A DNA stretch of 30,339 bases from a virus: the IMG/VR virus record IMGVR_UViG_3300022853_000060, positions 1 to 30,339 of that record; one strand, given 5' to 3'. The notes under the pieces are model-generated. The model searched no databases and had not been told where the DNA came from. It saw only the letters and a list, made by a program, of their open reading frames with translations. Position 1 is the first letter of the stretch; the number at the start of each line of letters is the position of its first letter. Shown one piece after another: positions 1-7,778 of this stretch. A program made the translations under genes and the position numbers.

Positions 1-1
1 T

Positions 2-1021
2 GTCATTGAATTGGCGCATTTATCAAAGGCTCAAAAGCAGGCGCTAATTCTGGCCGACAACAAGCTGGCACTTAACGCGGGTTGGGATGATGACGCGCTC
101 AAGATTGAATTGGCTGAGTTGGGTGATCTGGATTTTGACCTGACGCTGACGGGTTTTGACGTGGATGAACTTGCAGGGCTGACGGCAACGGAAACCGAGG
201 GGCTGACGGACGAGGATGCGGTGCCTGATGCGCCGGAGGTGCCTGTCACTGTTGAGGGCGATGTGTGGCTGTTGGGCAAGCACAGATTGATGTGCGGTGA
301 CTCGACCAGCCTTGACCACATGGAGGTTCTCACGCAGAGACAACTTGTGGACATGTGGCTGACAGATCCTCCCTATAACGTGGCGTATGAGGGCGGGACC
401 AAAGAGAAACTGACCATTCAAAATGACAGCATGTCAAATGACGCATTCCGGCAGTTTCTTTGCGAAGCCTATTATGCAGCAGATGCTGTTATGAAAAGAG
501 GCGCGGTTTTCTATATCTGGCATGCGGATTTAGAGGGATACAATTTCAGGGGCGCATGCCATGATGTTGGATGGACGGTGCGCCAATGCTTGATCTGGAA
601 AAAATCAAGCCTTGTGATGGGTCGGCAAGACTATCACTGGATGCATGAGCCGTGCCTCTATGGATGGAAGGGTGGCGCAGGACACCTTTGGTCGACAGAC
701 AGAAAACAAACCACAATTCTTGAGTTTAACAAGCCTAGACGCAATGGCGAACACCCGACCATGAAGCCAGTGGAGTTGTTTGAGTACCAAATGCTGAACA
801 ACACGAAGGGCAGTGATCAGGTGCTGGATAGCTTTGCTGGATCTGGAACAACAGCCATTGCGTGCGAAAAGCACGGGCGCATGGCGAGGCTTATGGAACT
901 GGACCCGAAATATTGCGACGTTATCATCAAGCGCTGGCAGGAGTTCACAGGCCAATCCGCCACGCTGGAATCCACTGGCCAGCCCTACGCAGACCTTAAG
1001 GCCGAGCGCGTTCCAGCGTGA
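2..1021 (+). CDS. ParB-domain / DNA methyltransferase fusion (5' end outside window)
   Basis: The frame is open to the left edge, so the true start lies upstream. The first ~25 residues (HLSKAQKQALILADNKLA) look like the end of a ParB/sulfiredoxin-like N-terminal domain. The rest is an amino-methyltransferase acting on adenine N6 or cytosine N4. Motif IV, DPPY, lies at about residues 119-122 counted from the TTG at base 11. The AdoMet-binding FAGSGTT (motif I) follows at about 275-281. Motif IV before motif I is the order of the beta group, which puts the target-recognition region between them. ParB-methylase fusions are common in phages and probably protect phage DNA or mark it during packaging; that role is inferred. 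The gene sits directly upstream of the packaging region, and its 3' end overlaps a convergent HTH gene by 26 bases. Confidence 0.9.
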   Translation, partial: VIELAHLSKAQKQALILADNKLALNAGWDDDALKIELAELGDLDFDLTLTGFDVDELAGLTATETEGLTDEDAVPDAPEVPVTVEGDVWLLGKHRLMCGDSTSLDHMEVLTQRQLVDMWLTDPPYNVAYEGGTKEKLTIQNDSMSNDAFRQFLCEAYYAADAVMKRGAVFYIWHADLEGYNFRGACHDVGWTVRQCLIWKKSSLVMGRQDYHWMHEPCLYGWKGGAGHLWSTDRKQTTILEFNKPRRNGEHPTMKPVELFEYQMLNNTKGSDQVLDSFAGSGTTAIACEKHGRMARLMELDPKYCDVIIKRWQEFTGQSATLESTGQPYADLKAERVPA

Positions 1022-1187
1022 TACCTGCTTCAATAGCGGCGCAGGCAAGCGCAACGGTAAGGGGGATGGGCTTGCGTCCCAAGGCGTAGGCAGTTCCGCT
1101 GTTCGGCGCGATACCGATGCGGCGGCATAACTCGCCCCGGCTGATACCGAGGCGGGCTTGCAAGGCGGTGAAATCAGCGGAGGTCAT
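996..1187 (-). CDS. Small helix-turn-helix regulator (XRE/Cro-like)
   Basis: This is a 63-residue protein. The segment ALQARLGISRGELCRRIGI reads as a helix-turn-helix, followed by a GRKPIPLTVALACAAIE helix typical of short Cro/XRE-type regulators. The ATG at 1187 was chosen because AAGG lies 8 bases upstream on the minus strand. Longer starts lie inside the preceding gene and have no ribosome site. The start overlaps the end of the upstream minus-strand gene by 14 bases, which suggests translational coupling. The gene converges on the methyltransferase and overlaps its last 26 bases. It probably binds the paired operators at 1390-1437 and so controls its own promoter, the packaging operon, or both. 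That target is inferred from position only. Confidence 0.7.
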   Translation of the reverse strand: MTSADFTALQARLGISRGELCRRIGIAPNSGTAYALGRKPIPLTVALACAAIEAGITLERARP

Positions 1188-1338
1188 AAAGTTTACCTTG
1201 GCGAAGGGCGTCAAGTTGAGCCTCTACCGATTCCATCGCGGCGCGGATCGCGGGGTCCATGCTGGCAATGTCGAGGCGCTGTGTCTGCTTTTGAAATTCA
1301 AAGATCATGTCGTTGAGGGCTTTGTATTGGTCTTTCAT
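1174..1338 (-). CDS. Small hypothetical protein, 54 aa, first gene of HTH operon
   Basis: The product begins MKDQYKALNDMIFEFQKQ and is predicted largely helical and charged, with no recognised domain. The ATG at 1338 is well supported: AGGAGA lies 7 bases upstream on the minus strand. A longer in-frame form starting at 1383 lacks such a site. The stop overlaps the start of the HTH gene, so the two form a two-gene minus-strand operon read from the 1384-1459 control region. A partner or antirepressor role for the HTH protein is possible, but nothing in the sequence proves it. Confidence 0.65.
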   Translation of the reverse strand: MKDQYKALNDMIFEFQKQTQRLDIASMDPAIRAAMESVEAQLDALRQGKLYDLR

Positions 1339-1389
1339 ATTCTTGTCTCCTGTTGTGGGCTTGGCTGTTTGCCTTCCCTGCAATACTTA

Positions 1390-1403
1390 TCGCAAATATG
1401 CGA
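1390..1403. promoter_or_regulatory. Operator-like inverted repeat 1 (TCGCA-AATA-TGCGA)
   Basis: This is a perfect 5-bp inverted repeat with a 4-base spacer. It lies between the divergent HTH operon and the small-terminase gene. An identical-arm copy sits 34 bases away centre to centre. On the minus strand a possible promoter (TTGCAT, 17 bases, GATAAG) overlaps it, so a bound protein would block minus-strand transcription. Confidence 0.65.
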
Positions 1404-1423
1404 AGGTAATGCAACACCTAATA

Positions 1424-1437
1424 TCGCAAAGATGCGA
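1424..1437. promoter_or_regulatory. Operator-like inverted repeat 2 (TCGCA-AAGA-TGCGA)
   Basis: This is the second perfect TCGCA-N4-TGCGA site. It shares both arms with the first and differs only in one spacer base. It lies 23 bases before the small-terminase start, so a bound repressor could interfere with plus-strand initiation. Two sites about three helical turns apart suit cooperative binding by the neighbouring HTH protein. Confidence 0.65.
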
Positions 1438-1459
1438 AAATAATTGAGGCGGCTTGATT

Positions 1460-1864
1460 ATGCCAGATAAAAGCAAAGGCGGCAGGCCAGCCCACAAGCC
1501 GACAGACGCACAACGCAAAATGGTTGAAAGCATGAGCGCATACGGCGTTCCGCAGATGGACATTTCCAAGGTGATCGGCATCGAGCGCAGCACGCTGCAA
1601 AAGCACTACCGCGAGGAACTGGACACGGCCACGGCGAAGGCTAACAGCCGGGTTGCGCAGTCGCTCTATAACAAGGCGCTTGGCGATGGATCGTCGGCAG
1701 TTACAGCGGCGATATTCTGGCTCAAGACGCGGGGCGGATGGCGTGAGACAAGCAACGTCAATCACATCTCTGAGGATGGCACAATGTCACCGTCTGGCAA
1801 GCTGAGTGAGTTCCTAAATGACAGAAAGCCCGGCGGAGAGACTGAAGGCACTACCGAAAGCTGA
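1460..1864 (+). CDS. terS: Terminase small subunit-like DNA-recognition protein
   Basis: This 134-residue protein begins with a basic stretch (KGGRPAHKPTDAQR). An HTH-like segment follows (GVPQMDISKVIGIERSTLQ), then a helical middle and an acidic, disordered tail. That layout fits small terminases, which recognise the packaging site and recruit the large subunit. The position immediately before the large terminase is the strongest support. The ATG at 1460 is preferred over a TTG at 1454; GAGG lies about 10 bases upstream. The 3' end overlaps the large-terminase start by 47 bases in another frame. Confidence 0.8.
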   Translation: MPDKSKGGRPAHKPTDAQRKMVESMSAYGVPQMDISKVIGIERSTLQKHYREELDTATAKANSRVAQSLYNKALGDGSSAVTAAIFWLKTRGGWRETSNVNHISEDGTMSPSGKLSEFLNDRKPGGETEGTTES

Positions 1865-3128
1865 CCGCGACAGGTTCGTAGCCAGCCTGACAGACGCCGA
1901 GGCCGATGCGCTGATATACGATTGGCGCGGTTTTCTTGCCCGCCCTGAACAACTCGCACCGGAGGGAAACTGGTCAACCTGGCTGATCAACGCGGGGCGC
2001 GGCTTTGGTAAAACCGAGGCGGGCGCGCAATGGGTCAAGGAACGCGTTGAGGCGGGGTCGCGCAGCATCGCTTTAATCGCGGAGACGCAGAAAGACCTTG
2101 AGGAGGTCATGGTGGCGCGGCTGTTGTCGATCTACCCTGACGGGCAAAAGCCAACGGCGCGGTTTAAGCCCGTGCGGATCACATGGCCTAACGGAGCGGT
2201 GGCACTTGGCTATAACGGCACTGAGCCGGACCAGCTTCGAGGCCCAGAATTTGACGCAGCGTGGGTAGACGAATTAGCGAAGTACAAGCGCGCGCGGCAA
2301 ACATGGGACATGCTGCAATTTACAATGCGGGCGGGCAATGACCCCCGCGTGATTGTCACGACAACACCACGGCCTATTCCTGTTCTGCGCGAAATCATCG
2401 CCAGCGACAGATCGGTAGTGACGCGGGGCAGCACGTTTGACAACGCGGGCAACCTGCCAGCGCAGTTTCTTGAGGATCTGAAAAACCGATACGGCAACAC
2501 GCGGCTAGGCAGGCAAGAGCTAGAAGCCGAGATGCTGGACGATCTACCGGGCGCGCTATGGACCCGTGAGATGTTCGACGCGCACAGGCTCAAAGAAGCC
2601 CCCGAAATGCGGCGGGTTGTGGTTGCGGTGGACCCCAGCGGCACAGGCGGGGCGGACGATAACGGCGATGACATTGGCATCGTGGTCGCGGGGCTTGGTA
2701 TCGACGGGCGCGGCTATGTCCTGGCAGACCGGACTTGCAAGCTATCGCCAGACGGATGGGGCAGGCGGGCAGTCGCGGCCTACCACGAATTTAAGGCTGA
2801 CAGGATCGTGGCCGAGCGCAACTTTGGCGGGGCTATGGTCGAGCACGTCATACGCACCGTTGATCGAGGCATAAGCTACAAAGAGGTCACGGCCAGTCGC
2901 GGCAAGGTCGCAAGATCTGAGCCTATCGCGGCGCTATACGAACAGGGGCGGGTGTCTCACGTTGGCGGCTTGGCGGATCTTGAGGATCAAATGTGCCTGA
3001 TCGGGCAAGACGGATACATTGGTGAAGGCTCACCAGACAGGGCCGACGCCTTGGTTTGGGCGATCACCGAATTGATGACTAAATCACAACCGAAAACAAC
3101 AACAACAACGGTCAAAGGATTGTATTAG
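1818..3128 (+). CDS. terL: Terminase large subunit (packaging ATPase/nuclease)
   Basis: This 436-residue protein is of normal TerL length. The Walker A motif AGRGFGKT is at residues 59-66. The Walker B region DAAWVDE is at about 146-152. An RNase H-like nuclease domain begins around VVVAVDPSGTGG (acidic residue near 273). It cuts concatemeric DNA and pumps it into the prohead through the portal. The ATG at 1818 lies within the small-terminase gene and has only a weak ribosome site, so coupled translation is likely. The N-terminal sequence after this ATG (LKALPKADRDRFVASLTD) resembles other TerL N-termini, which supports the start. The stop abuts the portal ATG. Confidence 0.95.
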   Translation: MTESPAERLKALPKADRDRFVASLTDAEADALIYDWRGFLARPEQLAPEGNWSTWLINAGRGFGKTEAGAQWVKERVEAGSRSIALIAETQKDLEEVMVARLLSIYPDGQKPTARFKPVRITWPNGAVALGYNGTEPDQLRGPEFDAAWVDELAKYKRARQTWDMLQFTMRAGNDPRVIVTTTPRPIPVLREIIASDRSVVTRGSTFDNAGNLPAQFLEDLKNRYGNTRLGRQELEAEMLDDLPGALWTREMFDAHRLKEAPEMRRVVVAVDPSGTGGADDNGDDIGIVVAGLGIDGRGYVLADRTCKLSPDGWGRRAVAAYHEFKADRIVAERNFGGAMVEHVIRTVDRGISYKEVTASRGKVARSEPIAALYEQGRVSHVGGLADLEDQMCLIGQDGYIGEGSPDRADALVWAITELMTKSQPKTTTTTVKGLY

Positions 3129-4463
3129 ATGGCCGTTAATTCGCTGCATCCACAAATCACGCGCCGAGTCCTCGACGATTGGCGGCTGTGCTATGACGCC
3201 TATCAAGGCGAGGGCGACGTAAAGCAACGCGGCACCACATACCTGCCCATGCCGTCTGGCTACACGACGCACTCAGACAACGGCATCGCGGCATATGCGG
3301 CATACAAGATGCGCGCTCAGTTCCCCGAGGTTCTGGCAACTAGCGTTGGCGCTATGGTTGGTATCATTCACGGCGAGGAAATCGCGGTCGAATTGCCCAG
3401 CAACATGGAATATCTGTTCGAGGATGTTGACGGCGAGGGAATTACGCTCAACGACTTTCACAAGAACATCACGCGCAACTTGCTGGTGTCGGGGCGCTAC
3501 GGCGTTCTTGCAGATGCACCGGAGGGCGGCGGCGATCCATTCCTCGCAGGCTATCGCGGCGATACGATTATCAACTGGGACGTCGGGTTCTTCGTCCTGA
3601 ACGAAAGCGAGGCAGTGCGTGATGGCTTCGTTTGGGCGCAGCAAGAGAAATACCGCGTTTTGCAGCTTGTCGATGGCGTTTACACGGCGACATTGCACAA
3701 GCCTGACGGCGAAACGGACGTAACGCCAACGCGACTTGGCGGTGGTGCACTCAACGCGATCCCGTTTGCCGTGGCGTCTGCAAAGGATATGGGGTCGGAT
3801 CTTGAAAGCCCGCCAATGATCGGCATCGCAAGGGCCGCGCTGGCGATGTACCAGCTATCCGCAGACTACCGCTTGCAGCTTTACATGAGCGGACAGGAAA
3901 CGCTGGTCGCAATCAACGGGCCTGCACCCACTGCAGTTGGCGCTGGCGTGGTTCACGAAATGCTTGGCGATGACAATACAACGCCGGACCTGAAATACGT
4001 ATCGCCAACCTGCGCAGGTATTCAGGCGCACCTTAAGGCAATCCAAGATAATCGGACAATCGCCATTCAAGCAGGCGCGCGGCTGTTCGAGCAATCGGGG
4101 CAGGCCAATGAATCTGGCACTGCCCGCAAGATGCGGTTTCGGTCTGAGACGGCAAACCTCAAGACGGTAGCTCAATCGTCATGCTCACTGCTAGAGGCGT
4201 CATTGCGCAACATCGCGCGGATGCTAGTCCAGTCGGATGCGGTGATCGAGGCCATCACGGTCACGCCGCCCAAGGACTTGCTGGACGCCACGCTCACGCC
4301 GCAAGATGCCGTCGCGCTGTTCGGGTTAGTCGAAAGCGGCGGGCTTGCACAAGAGACATATTACGAGCGCATTCAGGCGGGCGGAATTGCCAGCCAAGAA
4401 CGCACGTTTGATGAAGAATACGCTCTCATTGAGGGCGGCGATATTCGGGCTGACAGCCTGTAA
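3129..4463 (+). CDS. Portal protein (DUF4055-like)
   Basis: This 444-residue protein sits between the terminase and scaffold genes, the usual portal position. Features of the DUF4055 portal group include an N-terminal region with LYDAYQGEG-type residues, a GRYGVLAD segment near residue 120 and a long helical RSETANLKTVAQSS region near 340. It should form the dodecameric ring at one capsid vertex through which DNA enters and to which the neck attaches. The ATG directly follows the large-terminase stop with no gap. A short GC-rich hairpin follows the stop codon (4469-4481). The family name is from memory of similar sequences; the portal role is firm from context. Confidence 0.85.
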   Translation: MAVNSLHPQITRRVLDDWRLCYDAYQGEGDVKQRGTTYLPMPSGYTTHSDNGIAAYAAYKMRAQFPEVLATSVGAMVGIIHGEEIAVELPSNMEYLFEDVDGEGITLNDFHKNITRNLLVSGRYGVLADAPEGGGDPFLAGYRGDTIINWDVGFFVLNESEAVRDGFVWAQQEKYRVLQLVDGVYTATLHKPDGETDVTPTRLGGGALNAIPFAVASAKDMGSDLESPPMIGIARAALAMYQLSADYRLQLYMSGQETLVAINGPAPTAVGAGVVHEMLGDDNTTPDLKYVSPTCAGIQAHLKAIQDNRTIAIQAGARLFEQSGQANESGTARKMRFRSETANLKTVAQSSCSLLEASLRNIARMLVQSDAVIEAITVTPPKDLLDATLTPQDAVALFGLVESGGLAQETYYERIQAGGIASQERTFDEEYALIEGGDIRADSL

Positions 4464-4468
4464 TCACC

Positions 4469-4481
4469 GTGGCGAGGCCAC
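4469..4481 (+). terminator. Gene-boundary hairpin after portal
   Basis: GTGGC-GAG-GCCAC forms a 5-bp stem with a 3-base loop in the portal-scaffold gap. No T-run follows, so it is more likely an mRNA-stabilising or pausing element than a full terminator. Confidence 0.35.
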
Positions 4482-4507
4482 ACCCATAACTTAAAGGAAT
4501 TAAGCCG

Positions 4508-5221
4508 ATGGCTTTGCATACCGTTCTCGACACTCTCGATGGCATTGATGATGCTGTTAAGCCCTTCTACACCGAAACAGACGGCAAGTTCATCTTGCAA
4601 GTGTCCGGCGTAGACAATCACCCCGATGTTGCCAATCTCAAATCAGCATATGAGCGCACGAAGGCCGACCGCGATGCGGCACGTTCCGAGCGCGATGCGG
4701 CCAAGGCACTCGCCAAGGACTTCCCCGAAGATTTTGACGCTGAAAAGTGGGCAAAACTCAAGGACGGGAAAGCCGACGAGGCCGCGCTTATCAAGCTACG
4801 CCAGACACTCGAAGCAGAGCGCGACGATTACAAAGGCAAATATGAAGCCGAGCAAGGCCGCGCGCTTAAAAACGCATTAGACCGTGATCTGACAGACGCG
4901 CTCAACGGCGCAGGCGTCACAAACACGTCATTTGCAAAAGCGGCGCGCACCATGCTGGCAGGCGATGTGAAGATTGGCGACGATGGCAAGCCCTTCGTGG
5001 ATACCGACATGGGGCCGCTGGCCTTGGTCGATCACGTTAAGCGATGGGCTGCTGGTGAAGGCAAGGACTTCGTGACCCCCGCTTCAGGCGGCGGAGCAAC
5101 GGGTGGCAAGAACGGCAACGCCCCAGCTAATGCGGAGACGTTCGCAAAGATGGGCGACAAAGAGCGCACGGCTCTATTCCACAGCGACCCCGAAACATTC
5201 CGGCAATTAGCCGGCTCATAA
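4508..5221 (+). CDS. Capsid scaffolding protein
   Basis: This 237-residue protein has a long charged coiled-coil (about residues 45-125, with repeats of KADRDAARSERDAAKAL type) and a glycine/alanine-rich, flexible C-terminal third. Composition and position immediately before the major capsid gene match the internal scaffolds that shape the prohead and then leave it. The start is supported by AAAGGA before the ATG at 4508. No protease motif (Ser/His catalytic set) was seen, so this appears to be a pure scaffold rather than a protease-scaffold fusion. Confidence 0.8.
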   Translation: MALHTVLDTLDGIDDAVKPFYTETDGKFILQVSGVDNHPDVANLKSAYERTKADRDAARSERDAAKALAKDFPEDFDAEKWAKLKDGKADEAALIKLRQTLEAERDDYKGKYEAEQGRALKNALDRDLTDALNGAGVTNTSFAKAARTMLAGDVKIGDDGKPFVDTDMGPLALVDHVKRWAAGEGKDFVTPASGGGATGGKNGNAPANAETFAKMGDKERTALFHSDPETFRQLAGS

Positions 5222-5239
5222 TCTCGAAAGGAAAGCCTC

Positions 5240-6268
5240 ATGGCTACCACACAAATCTCTGATGTATATGTCCCCGAGGTCTATTCCTCGTACACAGCCG
5301 TAAACGGCCCTGAAAAGACTGTTTTCTTTGACAGCGGCATCGCAGTTGCAAACCCCGCGCTTGCTGGCATGTTCTCAGACGGCGGGCGCATTGCTGAACT
5401 GCCGTTCTGGAAGGATCTGGACGCATCCGATGAGCCGAACTACGGCACCGACGATCCAACCGATATTGCCGTGCCTGCGAAGGTCACGACAGGAACGCAG
5501 GTTGCACGCATGGCCAGCCTGAACCAAGGCTATTCGTCTGCGGACATGACAGGCGAACTTGCCGGATCTGATCCCATGCAACAGGTTCGCAATCGCTTCG
5601 GAACCTACTGGATGCGTCAATGGCAGCGCCGCACCATCGCTTCGTTGCAAGGCGTCATTGCCGACAACGTGGCAAACGATGACGGAGATATGGTCAACAA
5701 CGTCGCAGGCGCTACCAATGCGGATGTTGCGACCGGAACCCTGTTCGGGCGCGAAGTTTTCACCGCAGCGGCGTTTACCTCTGGCGACCACTATGACGAT
5801 TACGCGGTGTTCGCCGTGCATTCCGTTGTCGCCAAGCGCATGGTCGATAACGACGATATTGATTTCCTTGCGGACAGCAACGGGCAGCTTACAATCCCGT
5901 CTTTCCTTGGCCGCCGTCTAGTTGTCGATGACAGCCTGCCCATGACAGCCGCAGCAGGCACGGGCGACACTGACGCCGCCGCGACCTACACCAGCTACCT
6001 GTTCGGCACTGGGCTCATCGGCTATGGCGAGCGCAGCACGAAGGTTCCGGTGGAACTGGAGCGTGAAGCGGCTCAGGGCAACGGCGCAGGCGTAGAGACG
6101 CTGTGGGAGCGCAAGTCGTGGGTGATCCATCCGTTCGGCACCGCGTTTACCAACACCACGCTGACGGACGGCAACGCCACTCTGGCGCAGCTTCGTTTGG
6201 CTGCAAACTGGGACCGCGTGATTGATCGTAAGCTGATCGGCCTCGCGGCAATCGTCACCAACGGCTGA
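5240..6268 (+). CDS. Major capsid protein
   Basis: This 342-residue protein follows the scaffold gene after an 18-base gap, with an AAAGGA ribosome site. It has residues typical of HK97-fold shell proteins: an N-terminal arm, a long spine-like helix region (PMQQVRNRFGTYWMRQWQRR, near 110-130), and beta-rich C-terminal sequence with VIHPFGTAFTNT. Absence of a protease gene nearby suggests no proteolytic maturation. The subfamily is not certain. A strong GC hairpin follows the gene (6277-6300). Confidence 0.85.
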   Translation: MATTQISDVYVPEVYSSYTAVNGPEKTVFFDSGIAVANPALAGMFSDGGRIAELPFWKDLDASDEPNYGTDDPTDIAVPAKVTTGTQVARMASLNQGYSSADMTGELAGSDPMQQVRNRFGTYWMRQWQRRTIASLQGVIADNVANDDGDMVNNVAGATNADVATGTLFGREVFTAAAFTSGDHYDDYAVFAVHSVVAKRMVDNDDIDFLADSNGQLTIPSFLGRRLVVDDSLPMTAAAGTGDTDAAATYTSYLFGTGLIGYGERSTKVPVELEREAAQGNGAGVETLWERKSWVIHPFGTAFTNTTLTDGNATLAQLRLAANWDRVIDRKLIGLAAIVTNG

Positions 6269-6276
6269 TTTTTGAA

Positions 6277-6300
6277 GCGGGGCGGCATTGTTCGCCCCGT
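6277..6300 (+). terminator. Gene-boundary hairpin after major capsid gene
   Basis: CGGGGCG (6278-6284) pairs with CGCCCCG (6293-6299) around an 8-base loop, with a G-T pair extending the base. No T-run follows. It is placed to protect the abundant capsid message from 3' decay or to trim readthrough downstream. Confidence 0.5.
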
Positions 6301-6324
6301 CACAAAGAACAGCGGAGAATGAAT

Positions 6325-6549
6325 ATGAACATCAAGCAACAGCTAGACATGCAGGCGCGGTACACAGCGCAGGCAATGGGCGCGACGGCACCAACGGAAC
6401 CAGAAGCGTTCACGCCAGAAACGATTGACGCCATGAGCAAGGGCGACTTGCGGGACATGGCCGAAGCCCACGGCGTTGAGATCCCCAAGGGAACCAATAT
6501 TCAGGACATGCGCGGGATGGTCAAAGCGGCCATTTTCACGGGCTTGTAA
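6325..6549 (+). CDS. Small head-associated protein with SAP/HeH-like helix pair
   Basis: This 74-residue protein ends in a segment (MSKGDLRDMAEAHGVEIPKG) with the look of a SAP/HeH/LEM-type two-helix motif, often found in short phage head genes next to the capsid gene. ATG 6325 is preferred to ATG 6319 because GGAGA ends directly before 6319 but lies 6 bases from 6325. The stop overlaps the next start as TAATG. Function is unknown; a DNA- or capsid-binding role is only a guess. Confidence 0.7.
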   Translation: MNIKQQLDMQARYTAQAMGATAPTEPEAFTPETIDAMSKGDLRDMAEAHGVEIPKGTNIQDMRGMVKAAIFTGL

Positions 6550-6944
6550 TGGCTGATATTGCATCATTCCGCGCATACGCCCTTGCAAGGGGCGACAGCG
6601 CGCCGACAGCAGCGACCGACGCAGACGCAGAGGCGGCACTTGTGCGGGCTGGTGACTACATCGCGGCGGAGTATGTGGCGCGGTTCCTGCCTGCGTTCGT
6701 GGACCCCTTGCCAGACGCCGTAGAGGCCGCAACGTATGAGGCGGCGCGTCTGGAGTTGGCAGAGCCTTACGTGTTCTCCAAAACCTACAGCGATGCGGGC
6801 GACAAGGTGCTGACAGGCATTGGCGATATTCGGTGGGAGTTTACCGGGCGCAAGGGCGGATCACAGGTGCCGAAAAGCACGCGGATCGACGGAATGATGA
6901 GGCCATTCATCGGCGGCAATACCAAGACGTTGTTGCGGTCATGA
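6549..6944 (+). CDS. Head-tail connector / adaptor protein
   Basis: This 131-residue protein is mostly alpha-helical, with FRAYALARGD near the start and AATYEAARLELAEPYVF in the middle. Pattern and position after the capsid gene match the gp6/HK97-type adaptors that sit under the portal (similar sequences are sometimes labelled DnaT-like). It overlaps the previous gene by one base and the next by four (ATGA), so the neck genes are translationally coupled. The exact family is not certain. Confidence 0.65.
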   Translation: MADIASFRAYALARGDSAPTAATDADAEAALVRAGDYIAAEYVARFLPAFVDPLPDAVEAATYEAARLELAEPYVFSKTYSDAGDKVLTGIGDIRWEFTGRKGGSQVPKSTRIDGMMRPFIGGNTKTLLRS

Positions 6945-7354
6945 GCGGTTCGCAAATCGCCGCTGATGTCGCATCTGCACTTATAGAAGCGGGCGAAGCT
7001 ACAGGCACAGGCGCTTACATCTGCACCATCCGCCGCGCATCTGCTGAACTGGATGAACCGACAAACCCGTGGGACCCGCCAGCCGACCCGGTGAACGAGC
7101 CGCAGCTTTTCCCCGTCACCGCGATTGAAAGAATGCAGGACGTGCGTGACATGACGGGAATGTTGGTGGGCATGAAAAAGCGCACCCTGACAATCAATGC
7201 CACGGGCGTTACGCCGCTGAAATCTGACACCATCGCCGTCGGCGTTGCGCCGGGTGATGTAGTTGAAGGCACCAAGTTTGAGGAAATTATCTCAGTTATG
7301 TATTTGTCGCCCGGTGAAACGGTGCTATTGTACCGGCTTGAACTTGCAGTTTGA
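6941..7354 (+). CDS. Neck / head-closure protein
   Basis: This 137-residue protein starts at ATG 6941, whose ATGA overlaps the stop of the adaptor gene. It is a beta-rich protein with a PWDPPADPVNEPQLFPV loop and a C-terminal VLLYRLELAV strand. Size, fold style and order (adaptor, then this) fit the stopper/head-closure class. I do not recognise a specific family. The next gene has its own GAGGAA ribosome site. Confidence 0.65.
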   Translation: MSGSQIAADVASALIEAGEATGTGAYICTIRRASAELDEPTNPWDPPADPVNEPQLFPVTAIERMQDVRDMTGMLVGMKKRTLTINATGVTPLKSDTIAVGVAPGDVVEGTKFEEIISVMYLSPGETVLLYRLELAV

Positions 7355-7364
7355 GGAACCACAG

Positions 7365-7556
7365 ATGACCGAACCCAAGATGACACCGGACGAGCTGGCG
7401 ATGCACCTAAGCGATATTGCAAAAACACATGGCGCGGCGCTGACTGAGATTGAATTTCAAACATACACAGGCGCGGCTGTTGGAACGCACAGCTACAGCG
7501 AAATAAAAGCATATCGGATGGATCACCCTTATACGATTCTTTCTGCAAGGCAGTAA
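7365..7556 (+). CDS. Small connector-region protein, 63 aa; reading frame probably interrupted
   Basis: The ATG at 7365 has GAGGAA about 7 bases upstream. The frame gives MTEPKMTPDELAMHLSDIAK and so on, and stops at 7554-7556 after HPYTILSARQ. The next ~150 bases contain no gene in this frame. In the -1 frame, however, they read as ordinary protein to a TAA at 7706-7708. The switch would come around base 7515, joining SYSEIKAYR to a SPLYDSFCKAVSQYQAF-type continuation. I infer that the full protein is about 114 residues and that either a natural frameshift or an indel splits it. Function is unknown. Confidence 0.6.
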   Translation: MTEPKMTPDELAMHLSDIAKTHGAALTEIEFQTYTGAAVGTHSYSEIKAYRMDHPYTILSARQ

Positions 7557-7708
7557 GCCAATACCAAGCCTTTTGCATTCCCTGGCACCTAAACAGGGGC
7601 GACACCGCGTCTGCGCAGATCGTGGCATCCTTGCCGCCTGAGTGCTTTGCAGAGTTTGACCGGATGATGGAAACGGCGTTTGCGTTGGGGATGGCTATGA
7701 AGCCCTAA
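7557..7708 (+). pseudogene. -1 frame continuation of the 7365 gene (frameshifted tail)
   Basis: The -1 frame is open from about 7453 to the TAA at 7706-7708. It encodes QAFCIPWHLNRGDTASAQIV and then PPECFAEFDRMMETAFALGM, which looks like real protein in composition and codon use. It has no start codon with a ribosome site of its own. An intergenic module (accac, acccacatca, hairpin, gcggggtc) begins at this TAA, just as another copy begins at the stop of the 8928-9293 gene. That supports TAA 7706 as the true gene end. Confidence 0.5.
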
Positions 7709-7760
7709 ACCACTACCCACATCACAAACCAAACCAAACAGCCCTGCATTATGCGGGGTC
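7706..7760 (+). repeat. Intergenic module copy A with hairpin
   Basis: Starting at a stop codon, it holds ACCAC, ACCCACATCA, a CCA-rich spacer, and a stem CCCTGCA-TTA-TGCGGGG (7742-7758) ending in GCGGGGTC and followed by ATTTT. A second, shorter version lies at 9291-9338. It may act as a weak terminator or processing site between structural genes. Confidence 0.5.
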
Positions 7761-7778
7761 ATTTTGCATGGGGGTGCA

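Noticed and set aside
1817-2110. Minus-strand open frames opposite the large terminase
   Set aside because: Low-complexity Ser/Arg/Pro translations, no start signals, and opposite a strongly supported gene.
7764-7778. TTG start for the minor head protein
   Set aside because: An ATG with a G-rich ribosome site five codons downstream is a better start, and the extra residues fall in the hairpin module.
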